Shown here piece by piece: positions 42,816 to 52,023 of a DNA stretch of 64,000 nt; position 1 is the stretch's first letter, and the number at the start of each line of letters is the position of its first letter. Location: NCBI GenBank assembly GCA_023423655.1, contig JAFAFE010000002.1:1-64000 (forward strand), given 5' to 3'. This DNA comes from Pseudomonadota bacterium (GTDB taxonomy: Bacteria > Pseudomonadota > Alphaproteobacteria > Sphingomonadales > Sphingomonadaceae). Under the pieces are notes generated by a model that made no database searches, had not been told where the DNA came from, and saw only the letters and a program-made list of their open reading frames with translations. The position numbers and the translations under genes are program-made.

Positions 42816-43571
42816 ATGGCCTATAAACACGCTTATAGTCGCGCTTATAGTCGCGCTGGCATCGCCGCATTGATGGCGCTTCCCTTGGCCGCAATTCCGG
42901 TTCAGCTTTCCGCTGCACCCGCCAAAGCCAAGGTGCGCGCAGCGCCGACTTTCAACTGTGCCCGCGCGGCGAACCAGTCGGAAAAGCTTATCTGTCAATA
43001 TGCCGATCTTGCAGCGCTCGACCGCGCGGTTGGTGCCGCATACCGGACCGCGCTCGCCAAGCTAGATGCGCGCGCGCGTAAGGCGCTGCAAGAAGACCAG
43101 CAGGCCTTTTTGCGCCTGCGCGAAGGTGTTGCCAATCCGGATTTCACACATTTCGATCCGCGCCCCGCCCGTCAGCGCATGGCAACCGTGCTGACAGAGC
43201 GCCGCAACTTCCTCCGGTCTATCCGCAAGCCGGACAGCCGCGCGATTGTGACGGGGGAGTGGCGTAATCTATTTGGTGGTCCGGTCATCAAAGCCTGGCC
43301 GCCGCGCGCGTTCGAAGTGGATGTTGGGACCGCCGACCCTTTATCGGTCCGTTGGGTGTGCGAGGCAAAAGGCATTGCCGGACATCGCGGCAGCGCTGTG
43401 GTTCTGGATGCCAGCCCGGATACCGGTGCAGAACTGCGCTTCGTGCGCGAAGGGGATATGTTGACCATTTCGCAACATTATCCGCCGGATACATATGGCA
43501 ACGGGAATTGCGGTCTCAATGGCACCATGGCGGGCCATTATTTCTATGTGGCCGGTAAAGGCTCTAAGTAA
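42816..43571 (+). CDS. LprI/DUF1311-like secreted protein
   Basis: A 251-residue secreted protein. After a signal peptide (cleaved near LSAAPAKA) comes a cysteine-containing FNCARAANQSEKLICQYADLAALDRAVGAAY, the LprI/DUF1311 core; family members have been linked to lysozyme inhibition. The C-terminal half (PPRAFEVDVG...VRWVCEAKGIAGHRG) adds a beta-rich domain with further cysteines. The codons before the hydrophobic segment come from two 12-bp tandem repeats (42831-42854). It overlaps the convergent MATE gene by 8 bp. Confidence 0.65.
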   Translation: MAYKHAYSRAYSRAGIAALMALPLAAIPVQLSAAPAKAKVRAAPTFNCARAANQSEKLICQYADLAALDRAVGAAYRTALAKLDARARKALQEDQQAFLRLREGVANPDFTHFDPRPARQRMATVLTERRNFLRSIRKPDSRAIVTGEWRNLFGGPVIKAWPPRAFEVDVGTADPLSVRWVCEAKGIAGHRGSAVVLDASPDTGAELRFVREGDMLTISQHYPPDTYGNGNCGLNGTMAGHYFYVAGKGSK

Positions 43572-44991
43572 GACCGGCGCCAGTGGCATCGGGGGCGGCA
43601 TCGGGGGCGGGATCGGCGACCAGCATCCGCGCTTTGCGCCAAGGTCCCCATAGATAATAAGCCAGCGTCAGGATGAGCGAGGCGATGCTGGTGGCACTGA
43701 ACGCCCACCATAGCGCATCGGTGCCGAGCCAGTCGCGGGCAAATTCGGCAAAGCCCACGCGCACCGGAAAACAGGCGATAAACAGGATGAACAGCGGCAC
43801 CATCACCGCGCCATTGGCACGCATCGTGCTGGACAAAACCATCGACACGCCGAACAGGATGAAGCTCCATGCGACGATATTGTGGATGTGCATCGCAATC
43901 GGCACCGCGGGGCTGTCGGGCGTCAGGAACAGGCCGAGGAGCGGGCGGTCGACCAAGGTCAGCGCAACCACCATCGTGCCGGTGAGCAAGACGTTAATCC
44001 CCGCGCCCGACCAGGCAATGCGCTCGACCCGATCCCATTTGTTCGCGCCGATATTTTGCGCCGCCATGGCGCTCACCGCCGCGCCGATGGCGAGCGCGGG
44101 CATCTGGATATAGCTCCACAACTGGCTGGTGACGCCAAAGGCTGCGGTAGTGGTCACGCCCTGCCGGTTGACCAGCCCGATCATCACCAGCATTGATGCG
44201 GACAGGACGGTCATCGAAAGGCTCATCGGCACGCCCTTGGCGATAATGCTTTTGAGCAGCACCGGATCGGGTTTCAGATACGCCCATTCCGGCCCGCGCA
44301 AACGGATGGGCAGATCGCGCTTATAAATGATGATGATGGTCACCACCACGGTCACCAGCGCTGCGATCAAGGTGGCGGTCGCAGAGCCTGCTATGCCCAT
44401 CGCGGGGAAGGGGCCAATCCCCAATATGAGGAGCGGGTTGAACAGGGCATCCAACACGACATTCAGCACCATGATCCAGAAAGGCGTCATCGCATCGCCC
44501 ATGCCACGCAACGCGCTCGACACCAATGTCGTCAAAAAGGCGAACGGCATGAGCAGGAAAATGATGCGCAAATAGGAAATCGCGAGCGGTTTCGCATCCG
44601 CCGGTGTCGCCAGCACATCGAGCAAAGCGGGCGTGAATATCCAACCGAGGAGGGCCGTCACCACCGACAAGCCTGCAATCAGCGCAATCGCGCTTCCCAA
44701 TGCGCGGCGGGCGGCTTCGACATCGCTGCGGCCCATATTCTGCCCGACCATGATGGTTGTGGCCATCGCCAGCCCGAATATCCCCGCAAACATCAGGAAC
44801 ATCACCAGATTGGCGTTGGAGGTCGCGGCCAGAGCCTGTTCGCCAAGGAAATTGCCGACCCAGATCGAATTGACCGATCCGTTCAAGGATTGCAGAACAT
44901 TGGCGCCGAGCGTCGGCAGCGCGAAGATGAGCAATGTCTTTGCAATCGGACCTTGGGTAAGGTCGCGCTGTCCGCTTGGTTTGCCGCTCAT
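43564..44991 (-). CDS. MATE family efflux transporter
   Basis: A 475-residue, about 12-helix transporter of the MATE family, which exports drugs or metabolites by proton or sodium antiport. The first half shows TLLIFALPTLGANVLQSLNGSVNSIWVGNFLG and the pseudo-repeat RGVTTTAAFGVTSQLW-like region of the second half (NRQGVTTTAAFGVTSQ) is present. ATG 44991 is preferred over TTG 45000. It probably shares a transcript with valS and the intervening hypothetical gene. Substrates unknown. Confidence 0.9.
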   Translation of the reverse strand: MSGKPSGQRDLTQGPIAKTLLIFALPTLGANVLQSLNGSVNSIWVGNFLGEQALAATSNANLVMFLMFAGIFGLAMATTIMVGQNMGRSDVEAARRALGSAIALIAGLSVVTALLGWIFTPALLDVLATPADAKPLAISYLRIIFLLMPFAFLTTLVSSALRGMGDAMTPFWIMVLNVVLDALFNPLLILGIGPFPAMGIAGSATATLIAALVTVVVTIIIIYKRDLPIRLRGPEWAYLKPDPVLLKSIIAKGVPMSLSMTVLSASMLVMIGLVNRQGVTTTAAFGVTSQLWSYIQMPALAIGAAVSAMAAQNIGANKWDRVERIAWSGAGINVLLTGTMVVALTLVDRPLLGLFLTPDSPAVPIAMHIHNIVAWSFILFGVSMVLSSTMRANGAVMVPLFILFIACFPVRVGFAEFARDWLGTDALWWAFSATSIASLILTLAYYLWGPWRKARMLVADPAPDAAPDATGAGLT

Positions 44992-45028
44992 CCGCAACAA
45001 ACCATTTGTGTCTCAATGCGTTCCGCCG

Positions 45029-45595
45029 TCATGATGTTCGGGCCGGGCCGCCTTCTATTTCGCCGACACAATGAATCTCGGGATCGACCTTCGCCTGCTG
45101 CTCCAGCTTTTGCGTTTCGGCGGTAATGCCGGGCATGAGGGCGTCGGGCGCAACGCCATAGGTGCGGATGAGATTCATGGCCCAGCGATAATGGCGCGCG
45201 CCGTCCGCACAGCTATTGCTCCCGCCATCGCTTTCTACCCAGACGGAGCGCCAGCTTTGTCCCTTTTTTTTGACGAGCAGCATCCGGAAGCTGCCGATTA
45301 TACCATTGTCGCCTTCAGCATAAGCAATCGCGCGGCTGCCGGAATGACGGACCCGCAAATGGGTGAAGGTGAAACGCGCGGTAGGGTGGAAGCGCAACGC
45401 CGCCAATAAAGCATTGCGCTCGGCGCTCCCGACTTTGGGGGTGTAGACGGCGGGCGCGCGGGGCGTTGCCGCTTGGGCAGGCAGCGGCGAGGCCGTGGCG
45501 ATCGCCATGCCCGCAATCCCTAGGCCCGCAATCCCTACGCCCGAAATCCTCATGCTTGCAATCTTCAGGGCCGTTAATGTAGCAGCGCGTCGCAT
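45029..45595 (-). CDS. Hypothetical secreted protein
   Basis: A 188-residue protein with a signal peptide ending near LPAQAATP. The mature part contains ALLAALRFHPTARFTFTHLRV and two cysteines (SNSCADGARHYRWAM and EIHCVGEIEGG). Its hydrophobic core is encoded by three 15-bp tandem repeats (45509-45553) giving VGIAG/LGIAG units. ATG 45595 has AGGGGA 9 nt upstream. It lies 14 bp after valS and 37 bp before MATE. No family is recognised. Confidence 0.55.
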   Translation of the reverse strand: MRRAATLTALKIASMRISGVGIAGLGIAGMAIATASPLPAQAATPRAPAVYTPKVGSAERNALLAALRFHPTARFTFTHLRVRHSGSRAIAYAEGDNGIIGSFRMLLVKKKGQSWRSVWVESDGGSNSCADGARHYRWAMNLIRTYGVAPDALMPGITAETQKLEQQAKVDPEIHCVGEIEGGPARTS

Positions 45596-45609
45596 CCCGT
45601 TATGTCCCC

Positions 45610-48528
45610 TTATCCCAAGCGCGCGAGGGCAGCGGTGAGGCGCTCCACCTCGGCGGTGCGGCTGGCATGGTCCTCGCGGGCTTTTTCCACCGCTTCGGGC
45701 TTGGCCTTTTCGGTGAAAGCGGGGTTGTTGAGGCGTCCGGCAAGCGAAGCCGCATCCTTTTGCGCGGCGGCCAAAGCCTTTTCCAGCCGCGCTTTTTCCG
45801 CGCCTACATCAATCAAGCCTTCCAGCGGCACCGCATAGGTTGCGCCTTCGACCACCAGCGCCATCGACGCGCCAGCGGGGGCAGGGGCAAAATGCACCGC
45901 CTCGACCCGCCCGACCCGCTCGACCGCCGCGACAAGCCGCGTAAAGCGCGCCTTGATTGCGTCACTCGCATCCGCTGCATAGAGCGGGAGGCGCGCCCCG
46001 GGGGCCAAGCCCAGTTCCGCCTTCGCGCCGCGCAAGGCCTGCACCAACGTCACCAGCCAATTAATGTCGGCGCTCGCTTCGCTATCAATCTGCGCGCGCG
46101 GTTCCGGCCATTTGGCGATGATGAGGTCATAGGGGCGCTCGCCTTGGGCGTGCCACAATTCTTCCGTGATAAACGGCATGAACGGGTGGAGCAGGACGAG
46201 GATCTGGTCGAGCACCCAACCCGCGACCGCACGGGTTTCGTCCGCGTCCTTCCCCTCCCGCGTGCGGGAGGGGCTAGGGGAGGGCATGTCCGAAGGGGAA
46301 GCTGTCTCAACAGACCCTCCCCCGGCCCCTCCCGCAGGCGGGAGGGGAGAGAGTTGCCCCTTAATCAGCTCCAGATACCAGTCACAGAAGGTCGCCCATG
46401 CAAATTGGTAAATCGCATTGGCCGCATCATCGAACCGGAGCGCGGCAAAGGATTCGTCCATGCGCTGCACGGTCGCCGCGACCTCGCCGATGATCCAGCG
46501 GTTGACTGCGGTGGTGGCGGGCGGTGCGGCGATGGACTGACTCGCGCCGATGCCGTTTGATTGGCAAAAGCGCGTCGCATTCCACAGCTTGGTCGCAAAG
46601 TTGCGATAGCCTTCCAAGCGGCTGTCATCCATCTTGATGTCGCGGCCCTGGCTTTCCATCGCGGACATGAAGAAACGCAGCGCATCCGCGCCATATTTGT
46701 CGATAAGGCCGAGCGGATTGACCACATTGCCCTTCGACTTCGACATTTTTTGGCCGTCAGCGGCGCGGACAAGGCCGTGAAGATAAAGCTTCTTCCACGG
46801 CGCCTCACCCATGAAGTGGATACCCTGCATAAGCATCCGCGCATCCCAGAAAAACAGGATGTCAAAGCCGGAGATCAGCACATCATTGGGGTAATGGCGG
46901 GACAGTAAGTTCCCCTCCCGCTCGCGGGAGGGGTTGGGGTGGGGGCTGTCGGCAAGCTCAGCGTCAGTTTGACCGCCCCCACCCCCGGCCCCTCCCCTAA
47001 AGGGGAGGGGAGACTCTTCCGGCCAACCCAGCGTCGCAAACGGCCACAGCGCCGATGAAAACCATGTGTCCAACACATCGGGATCGCGGGTTAGCACCAC
47101 ACCCTCGCCTGCCTCAGCCTGTGCCACCTCTTCGCTTTCGGCGACATAGATTTTGCCGTCATCGCCATACCAGGCCGGAATCTGATGCCCCCACCATAAT
47201 TGCCGCGAAATCGCCCAAGGCTGGATATTTTCCATCCAGTGGAAGTAGGTTTTTTCCCAACTTTTCGGGACAATTTCGACCTTGCCCGAACGCACCGCTT
47301 CAATCGCGGGTTTGGCGAGTCTTTCGGCATCGACATACCATTGGTCGGTCAGCCAAGGCTCGATCACCACGCCGCCGCGGTCGCCAAAGGGGGTCTGGAT
47401 GGTGCGCGGTTCGGCATCCTGTTCGACGCTTTCGCCGTCTTTATTCTTGGTGACGTGCGGCACGAGCAGGCCTTGCGCCTTGAGGGCCTGCACCACATCG
47501 CTGCGCGCATCGAACCGGTCGAGGCCGAGGAAGGCTTCGGGGATGAGCCCGTCGGCGGTCTGCACAACTTTTGCATCCTTATCCAACATATTGAGCATGT
47601 CGCTCGTCTTGATGCCCGCGCGTTTGCCGACTTCAAAATCGTTGAAATCATGGCCCGGCGTAATCTTGACCGCGCCGGTGCCAAGTTCGGGGTCGGCATG
47701 GTCATCGGCAACAATCGGCACGCGCCGCCCCGTGAGCGGCAAGGTCACAAATTTGCCGATAACGCTCTTATAGCGCGGGTCTTCGGCGTTCACCGCAACC
47801 GCCATATCGGCGAGCATGGTTTCGGGCCGCGTCGTCGAAACCACCAGATGGTCGCGACCATCCTCCAATGTCACCCCGTCCGCCAGCGGATAGCGGAAGC
47901 TCCAGAAATGGCCCTTCACCTCGCGGGTTTCGACTTCAAGGTCGGAAATGGTGGTTTTAAGCTTCGGATCCCAATTCACCAAACGCTTGTCGCGATAGAT
48001 GAGGCCTTCATTATAAAGGTCCACGAATACCTTGACGACCGCCTTGGTAAAATGCGGATCCATGGTGAATTGTTCGCGGCTCCAGTCCATCGAACAACCC
48101 AAACGGCGGAGTTGCTGGGTAATCTGGCCGCCGGATTCAGCTTTCCATTCCCATACCTTATCGACAAACTGGTCGCGCGTATAATTGGTGCGCTTGTCCT
48201 GCCGCTCTTCAAGCTGGCGCTCGACCACCATTTGCGTGGCAATGCCCGCATGGTCTGTGCCGACCACCCACAACGCATCCTTGCCGCGCATCCGCTCATA
48301 GCGCACCAGCACATCCTGCAACGTATTGTCGAGCGCATGGCCGATATGGAGCGCGCCGGTCACATTGGGCGGCGGGTTCACAATGGTGAAGGGCTCGGCG
48401 TCGTTGCGTTCGGGGCGGAACAAGCCGTTCGCCTCCCAATGCAGCGCCCATTTCGCCTCGATAGCGGCAGGGTCAAAGGTTTTGGCAAGCGTGGTGTGCG
48501 ATGTCGATGCGTCGGGCGTGTCAGTCAT
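45610..48528 (-). CDS. valS: Valyl-tRNA synthetase
   Basis: Class I aminoacyl-tRNA synthetase charging tRNA-Val. The 972-residue protein has the HIGH-type motif NPPPNVTGALHIGHALDN, the editing domain (about residues 210-420), the KMSKSKGN loop and a C-terminal coiled-coil. Two palindromic insertions lengthen it: residues about 507-539, just before YPNDVLISGFDILFFW, and residues about 728-759, in the anticodon-binding domain after FCDWYLELIKGQ. Both are in frame and fall in expected surface loops. A terminator separates it from the upstream S9 peptidase gene. Confidence 0.96.
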   Translation of the reverse strand: MTDTPDASTSHTTLAKTFDPAAIEAKWALHWEANGLFRPERNDAEPFTIVNPPPNVTGALHIGHALDNTLQDVLVRYERMRGKDALWVVGTDHAGIATQMVVERQLEERQDKRTNYTRDQFVDKVWEWKAESGGQITQQLRRLGCSMDWSREQFTMDPHFTKAVVKVFVDLYNEGLIYRDKRLVNWDPKLKTTISDLEVETREVKGHFWSFRYPLADGVTLEDGRDHLVVSTTRPETMLADMAVAVNAEDPRYKSVIGKFVTLPLTGRRVPIVADDHADPELGTGAVKITPGHDFNDFEVGKRAGIKTSDMLNMLDKDAKVVQTADGLIPEAFLGLDRFDARSDVVQALKAQGLLVPHVTKNKDGESVEQDAEPRTIQTPFGDRGGVVIEPWLTDQWYVDAERLAKPAIEAVRSGKVEIVPKSWEKTYFHWMENIQPWAISRQLWWGHQIPAWYGDDGKIYVAESEEVAQAEAGEGVVLTRDPDVLDTWFSSALWPFATLGWPEESPLPFRGGAGGGGGQTDAELADSPHPNPSREREGNLLSRHYPNDVLISGFDILFFWDARMLMQGIHFMGEAPWKKLYLHGLVRAADGQKMSKSKGNVVNPLGLIDKYGADALRFFMSAMESQGRDIKMDDSRLEGYRNFATKLWNATRFCQSNGIGASQSIAAPPATTAVNRWIIGEVAATVQRMDESFAALRFDDAANAIYQFAWATFCDWYLELIKGQLSPLPPAGGAGGGSVETASPSDMPSPSPSRTREGKDADETRAVAGWVLDQILVLLHPFMPFITEELWHAQGERPYDLIIAKWPEPRAQIDSEASADINWLVTLVQALRGAKAELGLAPGARLPLYAADASDAIKARFTRLVAAVERVGRVEAVHFAPAPAGASMALVVEGATYAVPLEGLIDVGAEKARLEKALAAAQKDAASLAGRLNNPAFTEKAKPEAVEKAREDHASRTAEVERLTAALARLG
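46252..46347. repeat. In-frame 96-bp palindromic element in valS (anticodon-binding domain)
   Basis: The same architecture as the uvrA element: a hairpin CCCCTCCCG-CGTG-CGGGAGGGG, inner GCTAGGGGAGGG/CCCTCCCCCGGCC arms, and a second CCCCTCCCG-CAGG-CGGGAGGGG hairpin. Length 96 bp. The inserted peptide reads SPLPPAGGAGGG ... PSPSRTREG. Confidence 0.9.
46912..47010. repeat. In-frame 99-bp palindromic element in valS (catalytic domain)
   Basis: Third coding copy of the element, 99 bp (33 codons). The left hairpin is CCCCTCCCG-CTCG-CGGGAGGGG; the right one has diverged to CCCCTCCCC-TAAA-GGGGAGGGG. The inserted peptide reads SPLPFRGGAGGGGG ... HPNPSREREG. Confidence 0.9.
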
Positions 48529-48555
48529 GGGCGATGCTCATAACCGGAGGAACAA

Positions 48556-48583
48556 AAAAGGGGAACCCAAGAGTTCCCCTTTT
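48556..48583. terminator. Bidirectional intrinsic terminator
   Basis: A perfect 11-bp stem AAAAGGGGAAC/GTTCCCCTTTT with a 6-nt loop, located between the S9 peptidase stop and the valS start. It would end the peptidase transcript, so valS needs its own promoter. Confidence 0.85.
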
Positions 48584-48629
48584 CATTGTTGATGCGGTGC
48601 ATCCGTAGCCTATCGGTTCGCCCCGATTA

Positions 48630-50681
48630 TTACTTCAGATATTTGGCGAGCCAGCCGAACACTTCACTGTGCCACTGGATCGAATTTTGCGGCTTGGTCA
48701 CCCAATGGTTTTCGTCCGGAAAGACGATCAGGCGCGAGTCGATATTTTTGCGTTGCAGCGCGGTGAAGGCCGCCAAGCCCTGCGTGTAAGGAATACGGAA
48801 ATCCTTTTCGCCGGTAATCACCAGCATCGGGGTTTTCCAATTGGCGACATGGTTGACCGGGTTCCATTTTTCATATTCTTCCGGCGCTTCATGGTAAGGC
48901 TTGCCGCCATGCTCCCATTCGTCGAACCATAATTCTTCGGTTTCATAGGCCATCGCGCGCGCGTCGAACACGCCGTCATGCTGGACAAGGCATTTGAAAG
49001 CGTCCGGCCACTGGCCCGCAATCCAGTTCATCATATAGCCGCCATAGGATGCGCCAAGCGCGCACGCATTGGCGGTATCCACCTGCGCGTCGAATTTCGC
49101 TGCAGCCGCCAGCCCCAGCTTCAAATCTTCGAGCGGTTTGCCGCCCCAATCCTTGTTGATGCTGTCGGTGAAGGCTTGGCCGTAACCGGTCGAGCCGTGG
49201 AAATCGATGCTCACCACCGCATAGCCTTGGCTCGCCATCACCTTGGGGTTCCAGCGGAACGACCAGCCTTCGCCGAACGATCCTTGCGGGCCGCCATGAA
49301 CGACGAACGCGACCGGCAGCTTGCCGGTTTTGCCTGCGGGCTTGGTCACCATGCCCCACACCTTGTCGCCATTGGCTCCGGCAAAGCTGAAGCGTTTCAC
49401 ATCCACCTTGTCGATCGCCGCATCTTGCGTCGCATTGACATTGGTGAGGCGCGTCACCTTGCCATTTTTGGCGACGCGATAAAGGTCGTCGGGCGCTTGG
49501 ATGCTATTCAGCGTATAGAGGACCGAGCCGTCCGCGAGCGCAATCGCATTATTGGCCGAGCCTTCCTTGGTAAGCCGCGTCACCTTGCCGCTCGCCACAT
49601 CGACGCGGAAGGCGGGATGGTCGAGCGTGTCCTGTGCGGTGACGATGATGCTCTTGCTGTCGGGCGCCCAGGCGATGCTGCCCACCGAACGGTCCCAATC
49701 TTGGGTCAGCGCGCGGACATTGCCGCTGGCGAGATCGCGCAGCATCAGCACCTGCCGGTCGCTTTCATAGCCGGGCCGCGCCATTGCGGCATAAGCCAGC
49801 GACTTGCCATCGGGCGAGGGCGAAGGGAGCGTGTCCATCGCCTTATTTGCTTCGGTCAGATTTTGCGGCGGGCCTTCCTTGGCATTGACCGCATAAATAT
49901 CGAGATTGGTCGACAGCGGTTCATCGCGGTCCGCCTTGCGCAGCGTGAAGAACAAGGTTTCATTATCCGGGCTCCACGCAATTTCCTCGCCGCCGCCGAA
50001 CGGTTTGGAGGGCGTATCGCCGACAAGCTGGCCGACGCGCGATTGGCCCATGCCGCTCATCTTGCCGTCGGCAAGGTCATAGACGAACAGCCGCGAGCGT
50101 TCCTTGGGATTAATCCATGTGTCCCAATGGCGCACGAACATCTGGTCATAAACGCGGCCCGAACCCGGCCCCGGTCCCGCAAGCTTGACGGTCGAACATT
50201 CGGCATCGGGGCAGGCAATCGGGCGGTCGGCCCATACCGCCATCTTGTCGCCCTTCGGGCTGATCTTGAAGCCCGATATATCATAGCCGGTTTCGCTCAC
50301 TTGGGCGGGAGTGCCGCCTTCCAGCGCCACGCGCCAGATTTGCTCCAAACCACTCTGGTTGCTGAGATAATAAAGATGCCCGTCCGGCCCGAACACGGGG
50401 TCATGTTCATTCTTGTCGGGGGCGGAGGCGATCTTGACCGGCTGCGCGCCCGCTTTTTTAAGGTCGAGCAGATAGAGGTCCATCTTGCCGCGATTATTGT
50501 CGAGATCGGTTTCGCGCAGTTGATACACCACCCAGCGGCCATCAGGCGAAGCGGTGGGCGCGGCGAGCCGCTTCAACGTCGCCAGATCGGTTTGCGTCAT
50601 CGGCTTGGCGAGCGCAGGCGAAGTTAAGGGGAGGGCAAGGGCGAAAGCGGCAACAGTGCCGAACAAGGATGTGCGAGTCAT
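48630..50681 (-). CDS. Secreted S9-family prolyl oligopeptidase/dipeptidyl peptidase
   Basis: A 683-residue serine peptidase of the S9 (DPP/acylaminoacyl-peptidase) type. It has a signal peptide (cleaved after SPALA), a seven-bladed beta-propeller (residues about 30-420, with repeats like SPDGRWVVY, WSPDNETLFF and WAPDSKSIIV), and an alpha/beta-hydrolase catalytic domain. The nucleophile is in GASYGGYM, the aspartate in EKDFRIPYTQ and the histidine in DENHWV. It degrades short peptides in the periplasm or outside. ATG 50681 is chosen over 50747 because it begins directly at the signal peptide. Confidence 0.92.
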   Translation of the reverse strand: MTRTSLFGTVAAFALALPLTSPALAKPMTQTDLATLKRLAAPTASPDGRWVVYQLRETDLDNNRGKMDLYLLDLKKAGAQPVKIASAPDKNEHDPVFGPDGHLYYLSNQSGLEQIWRVALEGGTPAQVSETGYDISGFKISPKGDKMAVWADRPIACPDAECSTVKLAGPGPGSGRVYDQMFVRHWDTWINPKERSRLFVYDLADGKMSGMGQSRVGQLVGDTPSKPFGGGEEIAWSPDNETLFFTLRKADRDEPLSTNLDIYAVNAKEGPPQNLTEANKAMDTLPSPSPDGKSLAYAAMARPGYESDRQVLMLRDLASGNVRALTQDWDRSVGSIAWAPDSKSIIVTAQDTLDHPAFRVDVASGKVTRLTKEGSANNAIALADGSVLYTLNSIQAPDDLYRVAKNGKVTRLTNVNATQDAAIDKVDVKRFSFAGANGDKVWGMVTKPAGKTGKLPVAFVVHGGPQGSFGEGWSFRWNPKVMASQGYAVVSIDFHGSTGYGQAFTDSINKDWGGKPLEDLKLGLAAAAKFDAQVDTANACALGASYGGYMMNWIAGQWPDAFKCLVQHDGVFDARAMAYETEELWFDEWEHGGKPYHEAPEEYEKWNPVNHVANWKTPMLVITGEKDFRIPYTQGLAAFTALQRKNIDSRLIVFPDENHWVTKPQNSIQWHSEVFGWLAKYLK

Positions 50682-50907
50682 GGTAACGATTGTTACGACT
50701 GCGACATCGAAGTCGCAACGACATTTCCGTGTAGAATGAAACGCCATATTTCGCCCGGTCAGGACGCGTCATTGTTGCAATTTATCGCGCCCATCGAACA
50801 AATTATCTTTCAAATCTAAACGAATCGCTGATTTTTTGGCGCCGCGAACCCGCCTATAAAGCGCGAATAGATTCCCGTGCAGGGCATACATATCGAGGAG
50901 GCGTTTT

Positions 50908-52014
50908 ATGATTGCGGTGAATGATTCGGCAGGTGTGCGGACAACGTCCAATGTGGCTGCACCGCCGCCGCCCCCTCCGGTAGATCAGGGTGCTAAACTG
51001 GTTCAGCAGGCAACACCGGTCGCGTCGGCTCGACCCGATACTAAAACTCTTGCCGGATGGGTGAACGATGCGCGCACCGCATCGCCGCAGTCGGCAAACT
51101 CTGCCCAAGCCGCCATCGAACGGCATTTGACACCGGTCGAAGTTGGACATTTTCGTCGCGAACTGGACAATAGCGCCAAGACTGCATCGAACGACAGCGG
51201 TTTTCCCGCCCAATCGGCAACAGCTCTTGCTCATTCACCCGCTGTCGCTGGTAGCAGGATTTTGCGCGACAATCCGATTCTACAGATCGAATGGCATAGC
51301 AGCATCAGTCCGGTGACCAACAAAGGGGGATTCACCAAGCCGCTCCAGGAAAATTTGACGCAGTCGGGTATCCGTCACAGCGGCATCCCGACGCATCCGA
51401 TACCGCAAGGGGCAGTTGCCAATAATTCCCCGTCGATGCGTACGCATAACGGTAACGCCGCGCGCGACGCCATCGCTGCCGATTTCCGCGCGCGGGGTTT
51501 TGAAGTGTCCATTGAACAGCCGCGCACTTCCGCGTCGGGCAATCGGGTAGTGGACGTGGTCGCGGATAAGGCCGGACCCAACCGTGAAAATAATATCCGG
51601 GTAGAAGCGGAATCCAAACTTGGACGTGCGTCCAATGATAGCAAGACCCGCGTGCAGGTTGCCAAGGATGCCGAACGACTCGCTGACAATGTGAACGTCC
51701 GCAATTTTGGCGTTGCAGCTAAGGGTGTTGGTAAAGTTCTGCGCCCGGTTGGCGTCGTGGTTGATGCTATTCAGGTGGGATCGGCCTTCCGCGCCGATGG
51801 CAATAAAATCGGTGAAAATACCGTTCGCGCCGGTGCTAATCTGGCAGGCGGTGCCGCGGGTGCTTGGGGCGGCGCGCAATTGGGTGCGGCGATAGGCAGC
51901 TTCGGCGGACCGGTGGGCACGGTTGTAGGCGGTGTGGTCGGAGCTGCGGTTGGCGGTATTATCGGCAGCGGCATTGCCGACAAAGCGGTCGACTTCGTAA
52001 AGGGCTGGTTCTAA
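50908..52014 (+). CDS. Putative nuclease effector with glycine-zipper C-terminus
   Basis: A 368-residue protein with no family name that I know. In order: a Pro-rich N-terminus (PPPPPP at about 19-24), a disordered Ser/Ala region to 115, then a folded part. Within it, GNAARDAIAADFRARGFEV (182-200), RVVDVVAD (Asp216) and IRVEAESKLG (Glu235-x-Lys237) match a PD-(D/E)xK nuclease core, and the helix KTRVQVAKDAERL fits the usual following helix. Residues 311-357 form a glycine-zipper membrane-active segment (GGAAGAWGGAQLGAAIG, GTVVGGVVGAAVGG). It has no signal peptide. AGGAGG precedes ATG 50908. Read as a toxin/effector; inference. Confidence 0.6.
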   Translation: MIAVNDSAGVRTTSNVAAPPPPPPVDQGAKLVQQATPVASARPDTKTLAGWVNDARTASPQSANSAQAAIERHLTPVEVGHFRRELDNSAKTASNDSGFPAQSATALAHSPAVAGSRILRDNPILQIEWHSSISPVTNKGGFTKPLQENLTQSGIRHSGIPTHPIPQGAVANNSPSMRTHNGNAARDAIAADFRARGFEVSIEQPRTSASGNRVVDVVADKAGPNRENNIRVEAESKLGRASNDSKTRVQVAKDAERLADNVNVRNFGVAAKGVGKVLRPVGVVVDAIQVGSAFRADGNKIGENTVRAGANLAGGAAGAWGGAQLGAAIGSFGGPVGTVVGGVVGAAVGGIIGSGIADKAVDFVKGWF

Positions 52015-52023
52015 ATTGTAAGA

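Noticed and set aside
46260..46340. CRISPR-like or tandem array from repeated hairpins
   Set aside because: Copies are isolated, palindromic and lie inside genes; no spacers or regular spacing.
47200..48543. A 447-codon open frame opposite valS
   Set aside because: valS has its KMSKS and HIGH motifs on the other strand and full family length.
48978..50627. A 549-codon open frame on the plus strand
   Set aside because: Opposite the S9 peptidase gene; composition is typical of antisense frames (rich in Arg, His, Ile, Gly) and nothing is recognisable.
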